Source of the DNA: Amycolatopsis bartoniae
Lineage (GTDB): Bacteria > Actinomycetota > Actinomycetes > Mycobacteriales > Pseudonocardiaceae
NCBI RefSeq assembly: GCF_014191255.1
Contig: NZ_JACHWH010000001.1
Span: forward strand, 2,446,123 to 2,510,122
DNA length: 64,000 bases
Reading direction: 5' to 3'
Part shown: piece by piece, positions 14,923 to 24,268 of the stretch
Position numbering within the stretch: position 1 is the first letter of the stretch
How the letters are laid out: each line of letters opens with the position of its first letter
Made by a program: the position numbers and the translations under genes
Notes under the pieces: generated by a model
The model's input: only the letters and a program-made list of their open reading frames with translations
Databases searched by the model: none
What the model was told of the DNA's origin: nothing

Positions 14923-16455
14923 TCAGCGCCGCACGATGCGGTAGCCCGCGTCGGCGAGGATCTCCGGCAGCGCCAGCACCACGTTGCGGTCCTTCTGCCG
15001 CTCCGCCTCACCCAGGTCGCTCCACGGCCGCAGGTCGGGGTGCAGCTTGCGCTCGTTGTCGCGCCGCGACCCATATCGCCAGCCGTCCGCGCGGCGCTCG
15101 GCGACCCACCGCTCGTGCTCGGCGACCGCCAGCCGCTCGACCTCCTCGGGCTCGAACGTGAACGCGGCGGCCTCCAGACTCGGCACGAGCCGGCAGCCGA
15201 CGAGCTCCAGCTTCCGCTCGATGTCACCCGCTGAGGCGCGGTTGGCGTCACGCAGCGTGTCCGGCAGGTCGTCCCAGTCGACGAGCGACGGGTTGCTCCG
15301 CACGTCCTGTCCCAGTGCCCGCTGGGCCCGCACGTAGCGCCGGTGGACGGCACGCGCGAGGGAGTCGGTGATGCGCTCGGATAGGTACACGCTCGCCATG
15401 TCCAGCACTCCCACGAATCGCAGCCGGTCCTCCTGACCGTGCTGCACCATCATCTCACCGACCCCGGCGAGCTCCGCCATCCGCACGATCACGGTGCCCC
15501 GGGTCGCGTCGACGGTCGCCGCCGCGTTGAGGCCGTCCCTGAGCGCTCGCTCCTCGTCATCGTGGCAGACGAAGACCAAATGCACACCTGGTTCCGGCTG
15601 GTAGACGGGTACCACGCTGACGTGGCACGCAACTGCGAAGAACGGGTGACGTGCGGCGAGTTCCGCCACGACGGCTTCCCCGTCCGGGTCGACCACCGTC
15701 ACCTCGACGGGTTCCGTGCGGCGGCGGGCCAGCTCCAGCAGCAACGCGCGGCCGAACGCGCTGAGCCCGATCACCACAAGCCGCTCGCCGTCCGGCTGCT
15801 CCGCCGCGATCACCTGCTTGGCCGCCACTCCGTCGAGGGAGAAGAAGTCGACCTCCAGGCCCTCCCGCCACCCGCGGTCACGCAACGCATCGCCGAGTTC
15901 CGGGTCGGACACGTGGGCGTGGATCTCCAGCGGGGCGTGCACCTTGCGCTCGACCTGGCTGGCGGCGAGGACGGTGGCGATGTTCGCGGCCGTCTCGTCC
16001 GCGCAGGCGTAGAGGCGCGCGGCGCGGGGCAGCCCGGCGGCGATCAGCGGGGCGGGACTGCGGGCGCTCTCGACGCGGACGACCCTGTGCTCGGCGTCCA
16101 GGTGGGAAGCGAGTGTGCGGGCAGCGAGCGAGTCGCCGCACACGATGATGTGCCGTGCTCGGCGCCGGGCGCGCAGGCGCGCGATCTCCGAGGCGAACAG
16201 CAGGCGCGCGGCCTCGACGACGGCGTACGCCGTGACGGCGGGCGTGAGGAAGCGGCTGACCTCCAGCGGCCACGGATAGGGCCCGCCGTTCGACACCGGC
16301 GCGGAGTTGATGACGAACAGCTGGAGGTCGTAGTAGAGCAGGTCGAGCGGGCGGTGGGCGTACTGCGCGCTGGTGGCCAGGTACTCGGCCAGCCCGACGT
16401 ACCCGAGCACCAGGGACACCACGACGAGCACGGCGAACAGCACGCGGATGAGCAC
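14923..16455 (-). CDS. TrkA-N domain membrane protein with C-terminal RyR domain
   Basis: A 510-residue protein. Two N-terminal hydrophobic segments (about residues 1-28 and 70-90) with a short pore-like stretch between them recall a two-helix ion-channel unit. A Rossmann TrkA-N domain begins at RHIIVCGDSLAART (about residue 100); its glycine motif is GDSLAA rather than GxGxxG. The C-terminal 75 residues are a textbook RyR domain (HERWVAERRADGWRYG, then a HPDLRPWSDLGEAERQKDRN block). In prokaryotes RyR domains are associated with predicted nucleotide-signalling and conflict systems. A ligand-gated channel is a reasonable inference. It is last in a minus-strand series behind the STAND gene, 90 bp away. 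The start is GTG 16455. Confidence 0.82.
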   Translation of the reverse strand: MLIRVLFAVLVVVSLVLGYVGLAEYLATSAQYAHRPLDLLYYDLQLFVINSAPVSNGGPYPWPLEVSRFLTPAVTAYAVVEAARLLFASEIARLRARRRARHIIVCGDSLAARTLASHLDAEHRVVRVESARSPAPLIAAGLPRAARLYACADETAANIATVLAASQVERKVHAPLEIHAHVSDPELGDALRDRGWREGLEVDFFSLDGVAAKQVIAAEQPDGERLVVIGLSAFGRALLLELARRRTEPVEVTVVDPDGEAVVAELAARHPFFAVACHVSVVPVYQPEPGVHLVFVCHDDEERALRDGLNAAATVDATRGTVIVRMAELAGVGEMMVQHGQEDRLRFVGVLDMASVYLSERITDSLARAVHRRYVRAQRALGQDVRSNPSLVDWDDLPDTLRDANRASAGDIERKLELVGCRLVPSLEAAAFTFEPEEVERLAVAEHERWVAERRADGWRYGSRRDNERKLHPDLRPWSDLGEAERQKDRNVVLALPEILADAGYRIVRR

Positions 16456-16545
16456 CGCGGGCCTCGAGGTCAGTGCGGTAACGGTGGCCTCCCGTCCGAC
16501 CGGGCAGGGATCCAGTGTGGAGCAGGTTCGCCTGCTCGTCGACCC

Positions 16546-18615
16546 TCAGAGATCGCCCGGCGGGCGGGGCGCCAACTCGAGCCACGCCAGGGCCATCCTG
16601 ACCCACCCCGCGCGCCGGTGATCGTGGAGGTCCTCGAAGATTTCGAGCGATTCGGTGAGCGCGGCTGCGGCGTTCCGATGGTCACCCAGCGCCGCGAAAG
16701 CCTGCCCCTGGCGGTAGCGGGTCTCCGCTACCCCCCATCGTTCCCCCGACCTGCGCCGGAACGGCAGAGCCGAATCGAACTCGTCCACGGCGCCGCGGTA
16801 GTCCCTGTTCCGGTAACGCAGGTGACCGAGCTGGTGCCGAACCAGGCCCCGCAACGGGATGTTCTCCAGCTCGTCGCCGATGTACGACGCCTCCTGGCCG
16901 GCCCGCAGTGCGGCGTCGTGCCGACCCGCCTTGTCGAGAGTGATCGCCCTCGTCGCCTGCACGATGGCCACGCCGAAAGGCAGGCCGGTAGCGCGGAAAT
17001 GGTCGAGCGCCCTGCGGAACGCCCTCTCCGAGTCCGCGAACCTGCCCTCCTCCGCAAGGCTCTGACCGTACCCGAAATCCGTCCACGCCAGACCGCGATA
17101 GTCCTTGTTCTTCACCTGGAGCAGCCGGGCTTCCTCCAGGTCGTGGGCAGCCTGCTCGTCCTGCTGCACTTCGTGCTCGACCCAGGCGAACATGTGCAGG
17201 CACCGGCCTTCACCCAACTCGTCCCGGGCGCTACGGGCGATCCCGAGGCCGAGTTGTGCGAGTTCGAGGCATTCTGCCTGTGGCTTGCGCAGGTACAGGA
17301 ACGGTGTGAAGAACAGGGCTAGCCGCCAGGACCCGGGTTCGTCGCGCCCGAAGTCGCGCAGGAGTGCGACGGCGGTCGGTAGTTCCTGCTCGAACCAGTT
17401 CAGGACCCGGTCGGGACGGTCGGCGCTGAACGTCAGCGGGTGGATGCCCTCCTTGTCCGCCTCGACTTCCCCCGCCCAGTCGGCCGCGAGCGCGTTCCCA
17501 CCTGCCTCGGCCGAAGCCTCGTACCAGCGGAGCAACCTGTTCCGGGCTCCTTCCCGATCCTGGCCGAGGGTCGCCGCGTAGGAGCGCAGCAAGTGGTGCA
17601 GGTCCACGCGGCCAAAGCGATCGGTCCTGATCAACTGCAGCTCCCGGAGCGCGTCGATGGCGCCCTGCACGGCGTCGGGGTGCAGATCCGCGAGAGCTGC
17701 CACCGCCCCGGGCGGCAGCGGCGGCAGGCGCCAGGCACCCAGGGAACGGAACACCTGCCTGGCGTTCGCGTCGAGCCTCCCGTAACACAGGTCGATCACC
17801 GGGCCGAGCGCCTCGTCGACACCGTTCGGGCTGCCTTTCCCCCGCCCGGCCAGCGCACCGGTCAGATCGTGGAGGAGCAGGCCGGCGTCGGCCTTGAGCA
17901 GACTGCCGACGAGCAACAACGCCAGTGGCCGCCCCGCACACTGCCGCACGAGGGCTTCGGTTTCCTCGGCCCTCTCGCAAACACGACTCCCGCCTGCCAC
18001 CTCGGCGAGCAGGCGCTTCGCGTCGGCGAACACCAGCGGTTCGAGCTCGATCACGTCCGAGCACAGGTCGGCCAGGCCGGGCAGGGGGACGCGACTGGTC
18101 ACCACCAGGACACTGCCCGCGCCAGGCAGCAGCTTCAGGACGTGCTCGACCGTCTTCGCGTTCTCCACGATCAGCACCCAGTGCCTGCCACGGCTCTCGT
18201 TCCTGAAGAGCTTCTCGAGTCCGGCAGGCCCGGCTGCCTCGATCAGGGCGGGCGGAACTCCGGCTTTCCGGAGGATTTCGGTCAAGAGGCCCTCGATCGG
18301 CTCCTTGCTCGAGGTCGCGTTCAGATCCAGGTACAGGAACCGGCCCGTGAAAGGGCGTTCCGCCACCGCCGCCCAATGCGCGATCAGCGTGGTCTTCCCC
18401 ATCCCCGAACCGCCGACCACCGCACACAGGCGCGTCTCGAATGACGGTTCGAGGAGCCGGTCGAGCTGAGCGACGAACCTCTCCAGTCCGACCACAGGTC
18501 CTCTGTGCACCGGAACGTCCAGCGGCCACGGAACGTGGATCTCCGGAAGCGACGCCCGCTCCCCGAGATCCACATGCCGCAGGCGCTGCCAGAGAGTCAC
18601 CAACCAGTTCGACAC
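16546..18615 (-). CDS. STAND NTPase (NB-ARC type) with C-terminal TPR repeats
   Basis: A 689-residue signalling ATPase. The P-loop GGSGMGKTT is at residues 68-76; VLIVENAKT and VLVVTSRVPLPG match the NB-ARC Walker B/RNBS region, followed by a winged-helix segment ending in DLHHLLRSYA. From about residue 430 there are repeated TPR-like helical pairs ending in a GDHRNAAAALTESLEIFEDL unit. There is no recognisable N-terminal effector or DNA-binding domain; the first 40 residues are a short helix. So it may act as a sensor or switch for a separate effector, possibly the downstream TrkA/RyR channel or the upstream fusion enzymes. GTG 18615 follows GGGAGA. Upstream is a 154-bp gap with an AGTGAA/TTCACT dyad. 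Confidence 0.85.
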   Translation of the reverse strand: MSNWLVTLWQRLRHVDLGERASLPEIHVPWPLDVPVHRGPVVGLERFVAQLDRLLEPSFETRLCAVVGGSGMGKTTLIAHWAAVAERPFTGRFLYLDLNATSSKEPIEGLLTEILRKAGVPPALIEAAGPAGLEKLFRNESRGRHWVLIVENAKTVEHVLKLLPGAGSVLVVTSRVPLPGLADLCSDVIELEPLVFADAKRLLAEVAGGSRVCERAEETEALVRQCAGRPLALLLVGSLLKADAGLLLHDLTGALAGRGKGSPNGVDEALGPVIDLCYGRLDANARQVFRSLGAWRLPPLPPGAVAALADLHPDAVQGAIDALRELQLIRTDRFGRVDLHHLLRSYAATLGQDREGARNRLLRWYEASAEAGGNALAADWAGEVEADKEGIHPLTFSADRPDRVLNWFEQELPTAVALLRDFGRDEPGSWRLALFFTPFLYLRKPQAECLELAQLGLGIARSARDELGEGRCLHMFAWVEHEVQQDEQAAHDLEEARLLQVKNKDYRGLAWTDFGYGQSLAEEGRFADSERAFRRALDHFRATGLPFGVAIVQATRAITLDKAGRHDAALRAGQEASYIGDELENIPLRGLVRHQLGHLRYRNRDYRGAVDEFDSALPFRRRSGERWGVAETRYRQGQAFAALGDHRNAAAALTESLEIFEDLHDHRRAGWVRMALAWLELAPRPPGDL

Positions 18616-18691
18616 CGATTTCTCCCTTGCGTACCGGGCCGCGAGTCACGCGCTACCCCCAGCCGACTACCCCAGTCGAGTTGCCCCACAG

Positions 18692-18711
18692 AGTGAAACT
18701 CGTAATTCACT
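18692..18711. promoter_or_regulatory. Inverted repeat upstream of the STAND gene
   Basis: AGTGAA and TTCACT flank 8 nt within the 154-bp gap between the STAND gene start and the preceding fusion gene. The area is A/T-rich relative to its surroundings and could hold a promoter or operator specific to the STAND and channel genes. Confidence 0.35.
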
Positions 18712-18769
18712 GAGCAAGATACACCCTAAAGAGCGGTGGGGTGCGCCTGGCCGCGGCCATTGGAGTGGC

Positions 18770-20704
18770 TCAGCTCGCCCGTTCCTTCTGGAACACCACG
18801 ATGCGGAAGGGCAGGGTGGGCGCGCCGACGACCTTCACGCGTGTCTTGAAGCCGTGGGCTTCCGCGACCTTGCGCAGCTGGGAAACCGGCGCCGCGCTGG
18901 TCATGTCGGTGTTGCCGGCCATGTAGGCGTCCACTTCGGACTCGCCGAGGCCGTAGCGGATCATCCACTCGCGCCACTTCTCCATCGCCGACGCGCCCTT
19001 GCGGTCGCCGTTCACGCCGAACACGTCGGCGAACACCAGGGTGCCGTCCTCGGTGGTGTGCTCGGCGCTGTTGGCGAAGAACTCGTCCAGCACCTCGTCG
19101 CTCGGGTCGGGGCCGATCAGGAAGTGCATGACCAGCGAGCCGAACACGACGTCGTACCGCCCGTCGACGTCCTCCCACGCCGTGCCGCGCACGAGCCGCA
19201 TGTCGAGGCCCGTCTGCTGCTCGGGGTGCAGCAGCTCCCGCGCGTACCGGGTCATCTGCTCCGCCCTGTCGACGCCGCGGTACAGGCGCACCGGGCCGTG
19301 GTGTTCGAGGTCGTAGAACGGCCTGTTGATGTTGCGGATCCACGGCACGATCTGCCGCGTCAACCGGCCCGTCCCGTACCCGATCTCCAGCACGTCGACC
19401 GAACGCATCTTGTCGGCGTAGATCCGCAGGATCTCGCGGAAGACCGTGGCCGCGCAGTCGTTGATCAGCTGGGCGTAGCGCGGGATCCAGCAGCGGATGT
19501 GCCGGTCGTAGGAGTCGAAGTAGTCCGGCGAGCGGAACTCCGTCTCGCTCGTCCAGTCCTCGTCCCAGCGGCCGACCCCGTTGCGCGCCACCCACGCGCG
19601 CCGCAGGTCCACCGCCTTCATCGTCGGTTCGAAGCGGACCGCGCGGGCCTTGATGGAGTCGTAGAACTGGCTCGCACCGGCGTAGCGCAGCGAGTTGCGT
19701 TCGATGACGAGCTGGCGCCCGTCGACGCGCCCGGGGTTCGGGCGGTAGCCGCCGATCAGGTCCGGGTCGAGCAGCAGCAGGTGGTGCCCGACCGCCGTGG
19801 GACCCATCGGATGCACCTCGCCGACGCGCAGCTCCTCCTTCGCGGCGATGTAGATGTCGTACGGCCCTTCGCGGTGGCGGGCCTGGTGCCGCTTCCACAG
19901 CTCGATCTGCCGGGCGAGGCGGTCCTCGTTCTCGAAGAACCACGACCAGTCGATGAGGAAGATGCGCTCGCTGACGTTCGCGGTCATCTCCTCCGGGTGG
20001 TCCGGCGTCCAGAACTGCTCGGTCTCGTCGGTGAGGTCGGCGATCGCGCGGATGTCACCGCCGTTCCATTCGCGCAGGCTGGAGAAGCTCGGCAGGTAGT
20101 AGTCGGCGTCCACGACCAGCTGCGAGGCGCCACCCGAGTCGAGCTCGTGCGCCAGCGCGCCCGCCCAACCACCGAGCAGGTGCAGGCTCGCGTGCTCCTC
20201 CGGATAGCCGTCGATGAACTTGTTGATCTGCTCGGTCAGCCTGTTGCGACCCTGGCGCGCCGAACGCTGACCGGGCGAGAGCGTGGTCTGGCAGAGCTTG
20301 CGGAGCCAGTCGGCGAAGCGGGTCTCGAAGGTGCGGAACCCGGTCTCGTCGCCGACGTCCGACGGGTACGACAGGTAGTCGGGCTCGCCGAAGTTCTCCG
20401 GCAGGCGCTCGGAGTCGACCTGCTTGACCACCACGAGCGGCAGGTGCAGCGCGTGCGCGAACCCGACCTCGTAGGCCAGGTTCGGGCGCTGCTTGCTGCC
20501 TTCGAGGATCACGAGGTCGGACTTGAGCAGCTCGTCGCTGACCTTCGCGCCGATGTCCTTGTTGACGCTCTGGTTCTCGTTCCAGTCGTAGTAGTCGAAA
20601 CCGTGCTCGCCGAGCTTGTTCTTCATCACCGACAGCGCCTTCTTGACGGCGTCCGGGGAACCGGCCTGGGTGGACCAGGCGAGGAAGGCGGCGAGGCGGG
20701 TCAA
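18770..20704 (-). CDS. TIR/NDT-like domain fused to a methyltransferase (paralog B)
   Basis: A 644-residue protein. Residues 1-95 form a Rossmannoid nucleotide-processing domain: LAAFLAWSTQ at the start, DLVILEGSK, then PNLAYEVGFAHAL with E79, and a PLVVVK strand. This is the pattern of nucleoside 2-deoxyribosyltransferase and TIR-like enzymes. Residues 160-390 are a module I do not recognise (DADYYLPSF, RAIADLTDETEQFWTP, ERIFLIDWSWFFENED). Residues 395-640 are a class I SAM methyltransferase with an intact motif I, VLEIGYGTGRLTR (438-450). The start is TTG 20704, with GGAGG 5 nt upstream. It is a tandem duplicate of the gene just upstream. Substrate unknown. Confidence 0.72.
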   Translation of the reverse strand: MTRLAAFLAWSTQAGSPDAVKKALSVMKNKLGEHGFDYYDWNENQSVNKDIGAKVSDELLKSDLVILEGSKQRPNLAYEVGFAHALHLPLVVVKQVDSERLPENFGEPDYLSYPSDVGDETGFRTFETRFADWLRKLCQTTLSPGQRSARQGRNRLTEQINKFIDGYPEEHASLHLLGGWAGALAHELDSGGASQLVVDADYYLPSFSSLREWNGGDIRAIADLTDETEQFWTPDHPEEMTANVSERIFLIDWSWFFENEDRLARQIELWKRHQARHREGPYDIYIAAKEELRVGEVHPMGPTAVGHHLLLLDPDLIGGYRPNPGRVDGRQLVIERNSLRYAGASQFYDSIKARAVRFEPTMKAVDLRRAWVARNGVGRWDEDWTSETEFRSPDYFDSYDRHIRCWIPRYAQLINDCAATVFREILRIYADKMRSVDVLEIGYGTGRLTRQIVPWIRNINRPFYDLEHHGPVRLYRGVDRAEQMTRYARELLHPEQQTGLDMRLVRGTAWEDVDGRYDVVFGSLVMHFLIGPDPSDEVLDEFFANSAEHTTEDGTLVFADVFGVNGDRKGASAMEKWREWMIRYGLGESEVDAYMAGNTDMTSAAPVSQLRKVAEAHGFKTRVKVVGAPTLPFRIVVFQKERAS

Positions 20705-20784
20705 GGAAGCCTCCGTGGGGTGACGGGCCGGATCAGCAGTGTAACCAGCGAAACGGGGCGGACAGGCCGGTTTCGGGGAGACGG

Positions 20785-22692
20785 TCACTCCTCGCTGCGG
20801 AACACGACCGTGCGGAACGGAAGATCGCGGTCGCCGACCACGCGCACCAGCGTGCCGAAGCCGTGCCGGGTCGCGGCCTCCCGCAGCCGCGTCACCGGAA
20901 CCGCGGTGGTCATGGCTTCGTTCGCGGCGAGGTAGGCGTCCACCGCGTCCTTCGCGAGCCCGTTGCGGACCATCCACTCCTGCCACAGCTCGACGGCGGC
21001 CTGCCCGTTCTCCCTGCCGAAGACGTCGGTGAAGACCAGCGCACCGCCTGCCGCGACGTGCTCGCCGGCCGCGGTGAAGAACGCGTCGAGCGCGTCCACG
21101 GCCGGCTCCGGTCCGATGAGGAAGTGCAGCACCAGCGCCCCGAAGACCACGTCGTAACGGCCTTCGACCTCTTCCCAAGGGGTGCTGCGCGCGAGGCGCA
21201 GGTCCAGCCCCGTCTGCTGCTCCGGCCGCAGCAGCTCACGCACGTACCGGGCGCTCTGCTCGGTCCGCTCGATCGCGCGGTAACGCCGGATCGGGCCCTC
21301 CTGCTCCAGGTCGTAGAACGGCCGGTTGAGGTGCACCGCCCACGGCACGACCTCCCTGGTCAGCCTGCCCGCCCAGAAACCGAGCTCCAGCAGCTCCACC
21401 GGCCGCATCCGCGCGCGGTAGGTCCGCAGCACCTCGCGGAACACCGCTGTCGCGCAGTCCTGGACCAGCTCCGCGTAGTGCGGGATCCAGCAGCGGATGT
21501 GCCGGTCGTAGTGCTCGAAGTAGCCGCGGGGGAAACCGTTGGTGCTCCACTCCGGGTCCCACCGCCCGGTGCCGGTGCGCGCGAGCCACTCACGACGCAG
21601 GTCCGCGGCGGTCATCCCCGGCTCGAACCGCGACGAGCGGTTGAGGACGCCGTCGTAGAACTCGGCCGCGCTGCCGTAACGGTGCGGATCGCGTTCGATC
21701 ACCAGGCGCCGCCCGTCGGCGCGTGCCGGGTGCACCTGGTAGCCGCCGACGACGTCCGGCTCGGCCAGCAGCAGGTGGTGCCCCACCGCCGTCTGCCCGA
21801 GCGGGTGCACCTCGCCCGGCCCCAGGTCCTCCTTCGTCGCGACGTAGATATCGTACCCCTCGGCGTGCCGGGCCTTGTGCCGTTCCCACAGCTCGATCTG
21901 CTGCTCCAGCCTGTCCTCGTCCTCGAAGAACCAGGTCCAGTCGACGAGGAAGATGCGCTCGCTGACGTTGAACGTCATCTCCTCGGGATGCCGCCGCGTC
22001 CAGAACTGCTCCGTCTCGTCGGTCAGGTCGGCGATGGCGCGGATCCGGCCACCCTCCCAGCCGCGCAGGCTCGCGAAGCTGTGCTGGTAGTAGTCCGCGT
22101 CGACGCCGAACTGGGCGGCGCCGCCCGAATCCAACTGCCCCGCGAGCGTGGCGGCCCAGCCGCTGATGAGGTGCAGGCCCGCGTGCTCGGTGGGGTAGCC
22201 GTCGATGAGGCGGGAAAGGCGGTCCCCGAGCGCGTTACGGCTCCGGCGCGCCGCCCGCTGTCCGGCGCCGAGGGTGGAACCCGCGAGTTCCGTCAACAAC
22301 GCGTCGAAACGGTTCGCGAAGGAGGTGAATCCCTCTTCGTCATCGGCTTCGGGCGGGTAGACGAGGAAATTGGGCTCCCCGAAATTCTCCGGCAGCCGTT
22401 CGGAACCGTTCTGTTTCACCACGATCAGCGGCAGCCGCAACGCGTGGGCGAAACCGGCTTCGTACGCGAGGTTCGCCCGGTGGGTGGTGCCGTCGAGCAC
22501 GACCAGGTCCGAGTCGGTGATTTCGTCACCCACCTTGTCGTGCACGTTCTTCAGGCTCTGCCGCTCGAACCAGTCGTAGGTCTCGTAGCCGTGCTCGCCC
22601 AGAACGCGTTTGACCACTGCCACCGCCCGGTCGACCGCCACCCGGTTGGGCGCTTGACTCGACCAGGCGAGAAAAGCGGCGAGCCGGGCCAC
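20785..22692 (-). CDS. TIR/NDT-like domain fused to a methyltransferase (paralog A, degenerate SAM motif)
   Basis: A 635-residue paralog of the next gene, collinear throughout: LAAFLAWSSQ, NLAYEAGFAHAL with E78, the same unrecognised middle module (IADLTDETEQFW, ERIFLVDWTWFFEDED) and a C-terminal methyltransferase-like domain. Motif I reads LLELGFWAGRLTR, where GxGxG has become GFWAG, so SAM binding may be lost or altered. Loss in one copy while the other stays intact suggests the pair works as a heteromer or that this copy has a new role. GTG 22692 has GGAGG 4 nt upstream. A CCCCGA/TCGGGG dyad lies at 22722-22750 in its 5' region. Confidence 0.72.
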   Translation of the reverse strand: MARLAAFLAWSSQAPNRVAVDRAVAVVKRVLGEHGYETYDWFERQSLKNVHDKVGDEITDSDLVVLDGTTHRANLAYEAGFAHALRLPLIVVKQNGSERLPENFGEPNFLVYPPEADDEEGFTSFANRFDALLTELAGSTLGAGQRAARRSRNALGDRLSRLIDGYPTEHAGLHLISGWAATLAGQLDSGGAAQFGVDADYYQHSFASLRGWEGGRIRAIADLTDETEQFWTRRHPEEMTFNVSERIFLVDWTWFFEDEDRLEQQIELWERHKARHAEGYDIYVATKEDLGPGEVHPLGQTAVGHHLLLAEPDVVGGYQVHPARADGRRLVIERDPHRYGSAAEFYDGVLNRSSRFEPGMTAADLRREWLARTGTGRWDPEWSTNGFPRGYFEHYDRHIRCWIPHYAELVQDCATAVFREVLRTYRARMRPVELLELGFWAGRLTREVVPWAVHLNRPFYDLEQEGPIRRYRAIERTEQSARYVRELLRPEQQTGLDLRLARSTPWEEVEGRYDVVFGALVLHFLIGPEPAVDALDAFFTAAGEHVAAGGALVFTDVFGRENGQAAVELWQEWMVRNGLAKDAVDAYLAANEAMTTAVPVTRLREAATRHGFGTLVRVVGDRDLPFRTVVFRSEE

Positions 22693-22760
22693 GAGACCTC
22701 CGGACACGAAGTTGATTTTCTCCCCGAGAACGCAATTCAGTTTATCGGGGCAGGCAAGGC

Positions 22761-23216
22761 TCAGCGCCTTCTCAGCAGTGCCGGGATCACGAACCACAGC
22801 ACGCAGAACGCCGCGGCGACCAGACCACCCACCACGGCCATCGCGATGGGGCCGTACACCACCTTCGCGATGAGGGCGACCACGTCGGACACCGCGGCCG
22901 CCAGGCAGACCAGGCCCGCCAGCACGGTCCTGTTGCCCACTCGCAGGATGTCCTCGCGGCGGCGCTCGCGGAACAGGATCCGGTGCCACGCCGCCGGTGC
23001 CGCGAGCAGGGCCGTCGCCAGTGCCGCGAGCAGCACCGCCACCAGGTGCATCGACTTCTCGACCCCGCTGGCCTGGCGGAACTGCGCCGTGAACACCACC
23101 GACAACAGGAAACCGAACAGGATCTGCACGCCCGCCTGCGCCACCCGCAGCTCGCTCAGCAGCTCACTGACGTTGCGGCTGAGGCGCTGGTTCGGGGTCT
23201 CGTCGGGCTCGGGCAC
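22761..23216 (-). CDS. DUF6328-like four-helix membrane protein
   Basis: A 151-residue protein with a soluble N-terminus (ETPNQRLSRNVSELLSELRVAQAGVQILFGFLL, written here only as its range, residues 6-38), followed by four membrane helices and an Arg-rich linker (RILFRERRREDILR) between helices 2 and 3. This layout fits the DUF6328 family of actinobacterial membrane proteins, function unknown. It is the upstream neighbour of the fusion-enzyme pair, 68 bp away on the same strand, so membership in the same system is possible but unproven. The start is GTG 23216; the LacI gene ends 5 bp further upstream. Confidence 0.7.
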   Translation of the reverse strand: MPEPDETPNQRLSRNVSELLSELRVAQAGVQILFGFLLSVVFTAQFRQASGVEKSMHLVAVLLAALATALLAAPAAWHRILFRERRREDILRVGNRTVLAGLVCLAAAVSDVVALIAKVVYGPIAMAVVGGLVAAAFCVLWFVIPALLRRR

Positions 23217-23221
23217 GCCGG

Positions 23222-24226
23222 TCAGCGTACGTGGTGCCGCGTCGAATCGCGGACCACGAGCTCCGGCGTGAACACCACCTGCCGGTGCTCCACCTGCTCA
23301 CCGTCGCCTTTGGTCTCCGCGATGAGCAGCTCCGCGGCGGTGCGCCCGAGCCGTTTCGCGGGCTGGCGCACCGAAGTCAGCGGCACCGCGGCGGCCGCGG
23401 CGAACTCGATGTCGTCGTAGCCCACGATCGCCATCTCGTCCGGCACCCGCACCCCCGCCGACACCATCGCCTGCAACACGCCCAGCGCGAGCAGGTCGTT
23501 GGCGCAGAACACGGCCGTCGGCCGCGGGCTCATGCCCAGCAGCCGCGCGCCCGCGTCCCGGCCCGACGCCACGTCCAGCGCGCTGGTCTCCAGCACCGAC
23601 AGCCGCGCGCCCGAACCGTCGAGCGCGGAACGCACGCCCTGCTCCCGGTCCCGGCACTGCTCCAGCACATGCGGCCCGTTGACGAACGCCACGTGCCGGT
23701 GCCCCGCCTCCAGCAGGTGCCCGCCCGCGAGCGCGCCGCCCGCGACGTCGTCCACCGACACGGAACTCGCCTTGGCCGCGGGCACCTTGCGGTCGACCAG
23801 AACGTACGGAATGGAGCGACGGCGGAAAGTTTCCAACGCCTCGCCCGTGGTGTCGACCGGGCTCAGCAGCACGCCGCGAACGCGTTGCTCGGCGAGCATC
23901 GACAGGTACGACGCCTCCAGGTCGACGCGCTGGCCGCTGTTGCACGTGATCACGTTGAGGCCCTCGTCGTGCGCCGCCTCCTCGGCGCCGCGCGCGAGGT
24001 CCACGAAGAACGGGTTGCCGAGGTCGAGCACCAGCAACGCCATGATGCGGCTGCGGCCGGCGCGCAGCTGCCGCGCGGACTCGTCCCGGACGTACCCCAG
24101 CCGCTCGATGACCGACAGCACGCGGGTGCGGGTCGACGCCGACACCACGTGCGGCCGGTTGACCACATTGGACACCGTGCCGATGGAGACCCCGGCCTCC
24201 CTGGCCACGTCCTTGATGCCGACCAT
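23222..24226 (-). CDS. LacI-family regulator of rhamnose genes
   Basis: A 334-residue regulator with an N-terminal helix-turn-helix, IKDVAREAGVSIGTVSNVVN (residues 4-23), and a periplasmic-binding-like sensor domain (ALLVLDLGNPFFVDLARG, then PTAVFCANDLLALGVLQAM). It is divergent from the rhamnose operon, and a perfect 12-bp palindrome TGAAACGTTTCA lies between the two start codons, as expected for a local repressor. ATG 24226 is preferred because the family starts right before the helix-turn-helix. The inducer is probably L-rhamnose or a pathway intermediate (inference). Confidence 0.85.
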   Translation of the reverse strand: MVGIKDVAREAGVSIGTVSNVVNRPHVVSASTRTRVLSVIERLGYVRDESARQLRAGRSRIMALLVLDLGNPFFVDLARGAEEAAHDEGLNVITCNSGQRVDLEASYLSMLAEQRVRGVLLSPVDTTGEALETFRRRSIPYVLVDRKVPAAKASSVSVDDVAGGALAGGHLLEAGHRHVAFVNGPHVLEQCRDREQGVRSALDGSGARLSVLETSALDVASGRDAGARLLGMSPRPTAVFCANDLLALGVLQAMVSAGVRVPDEMAIVGYDDIEFAAAAAVPLTSVRQPAKRLGRTAAELLIAETKGDGEQVEHRQVVFTPELVVRDSTRHHVR

Positions 24227-24268
24227 GGCCCCCCTTGCTCTGACTGGCTGCACACCCTATCATGCACA

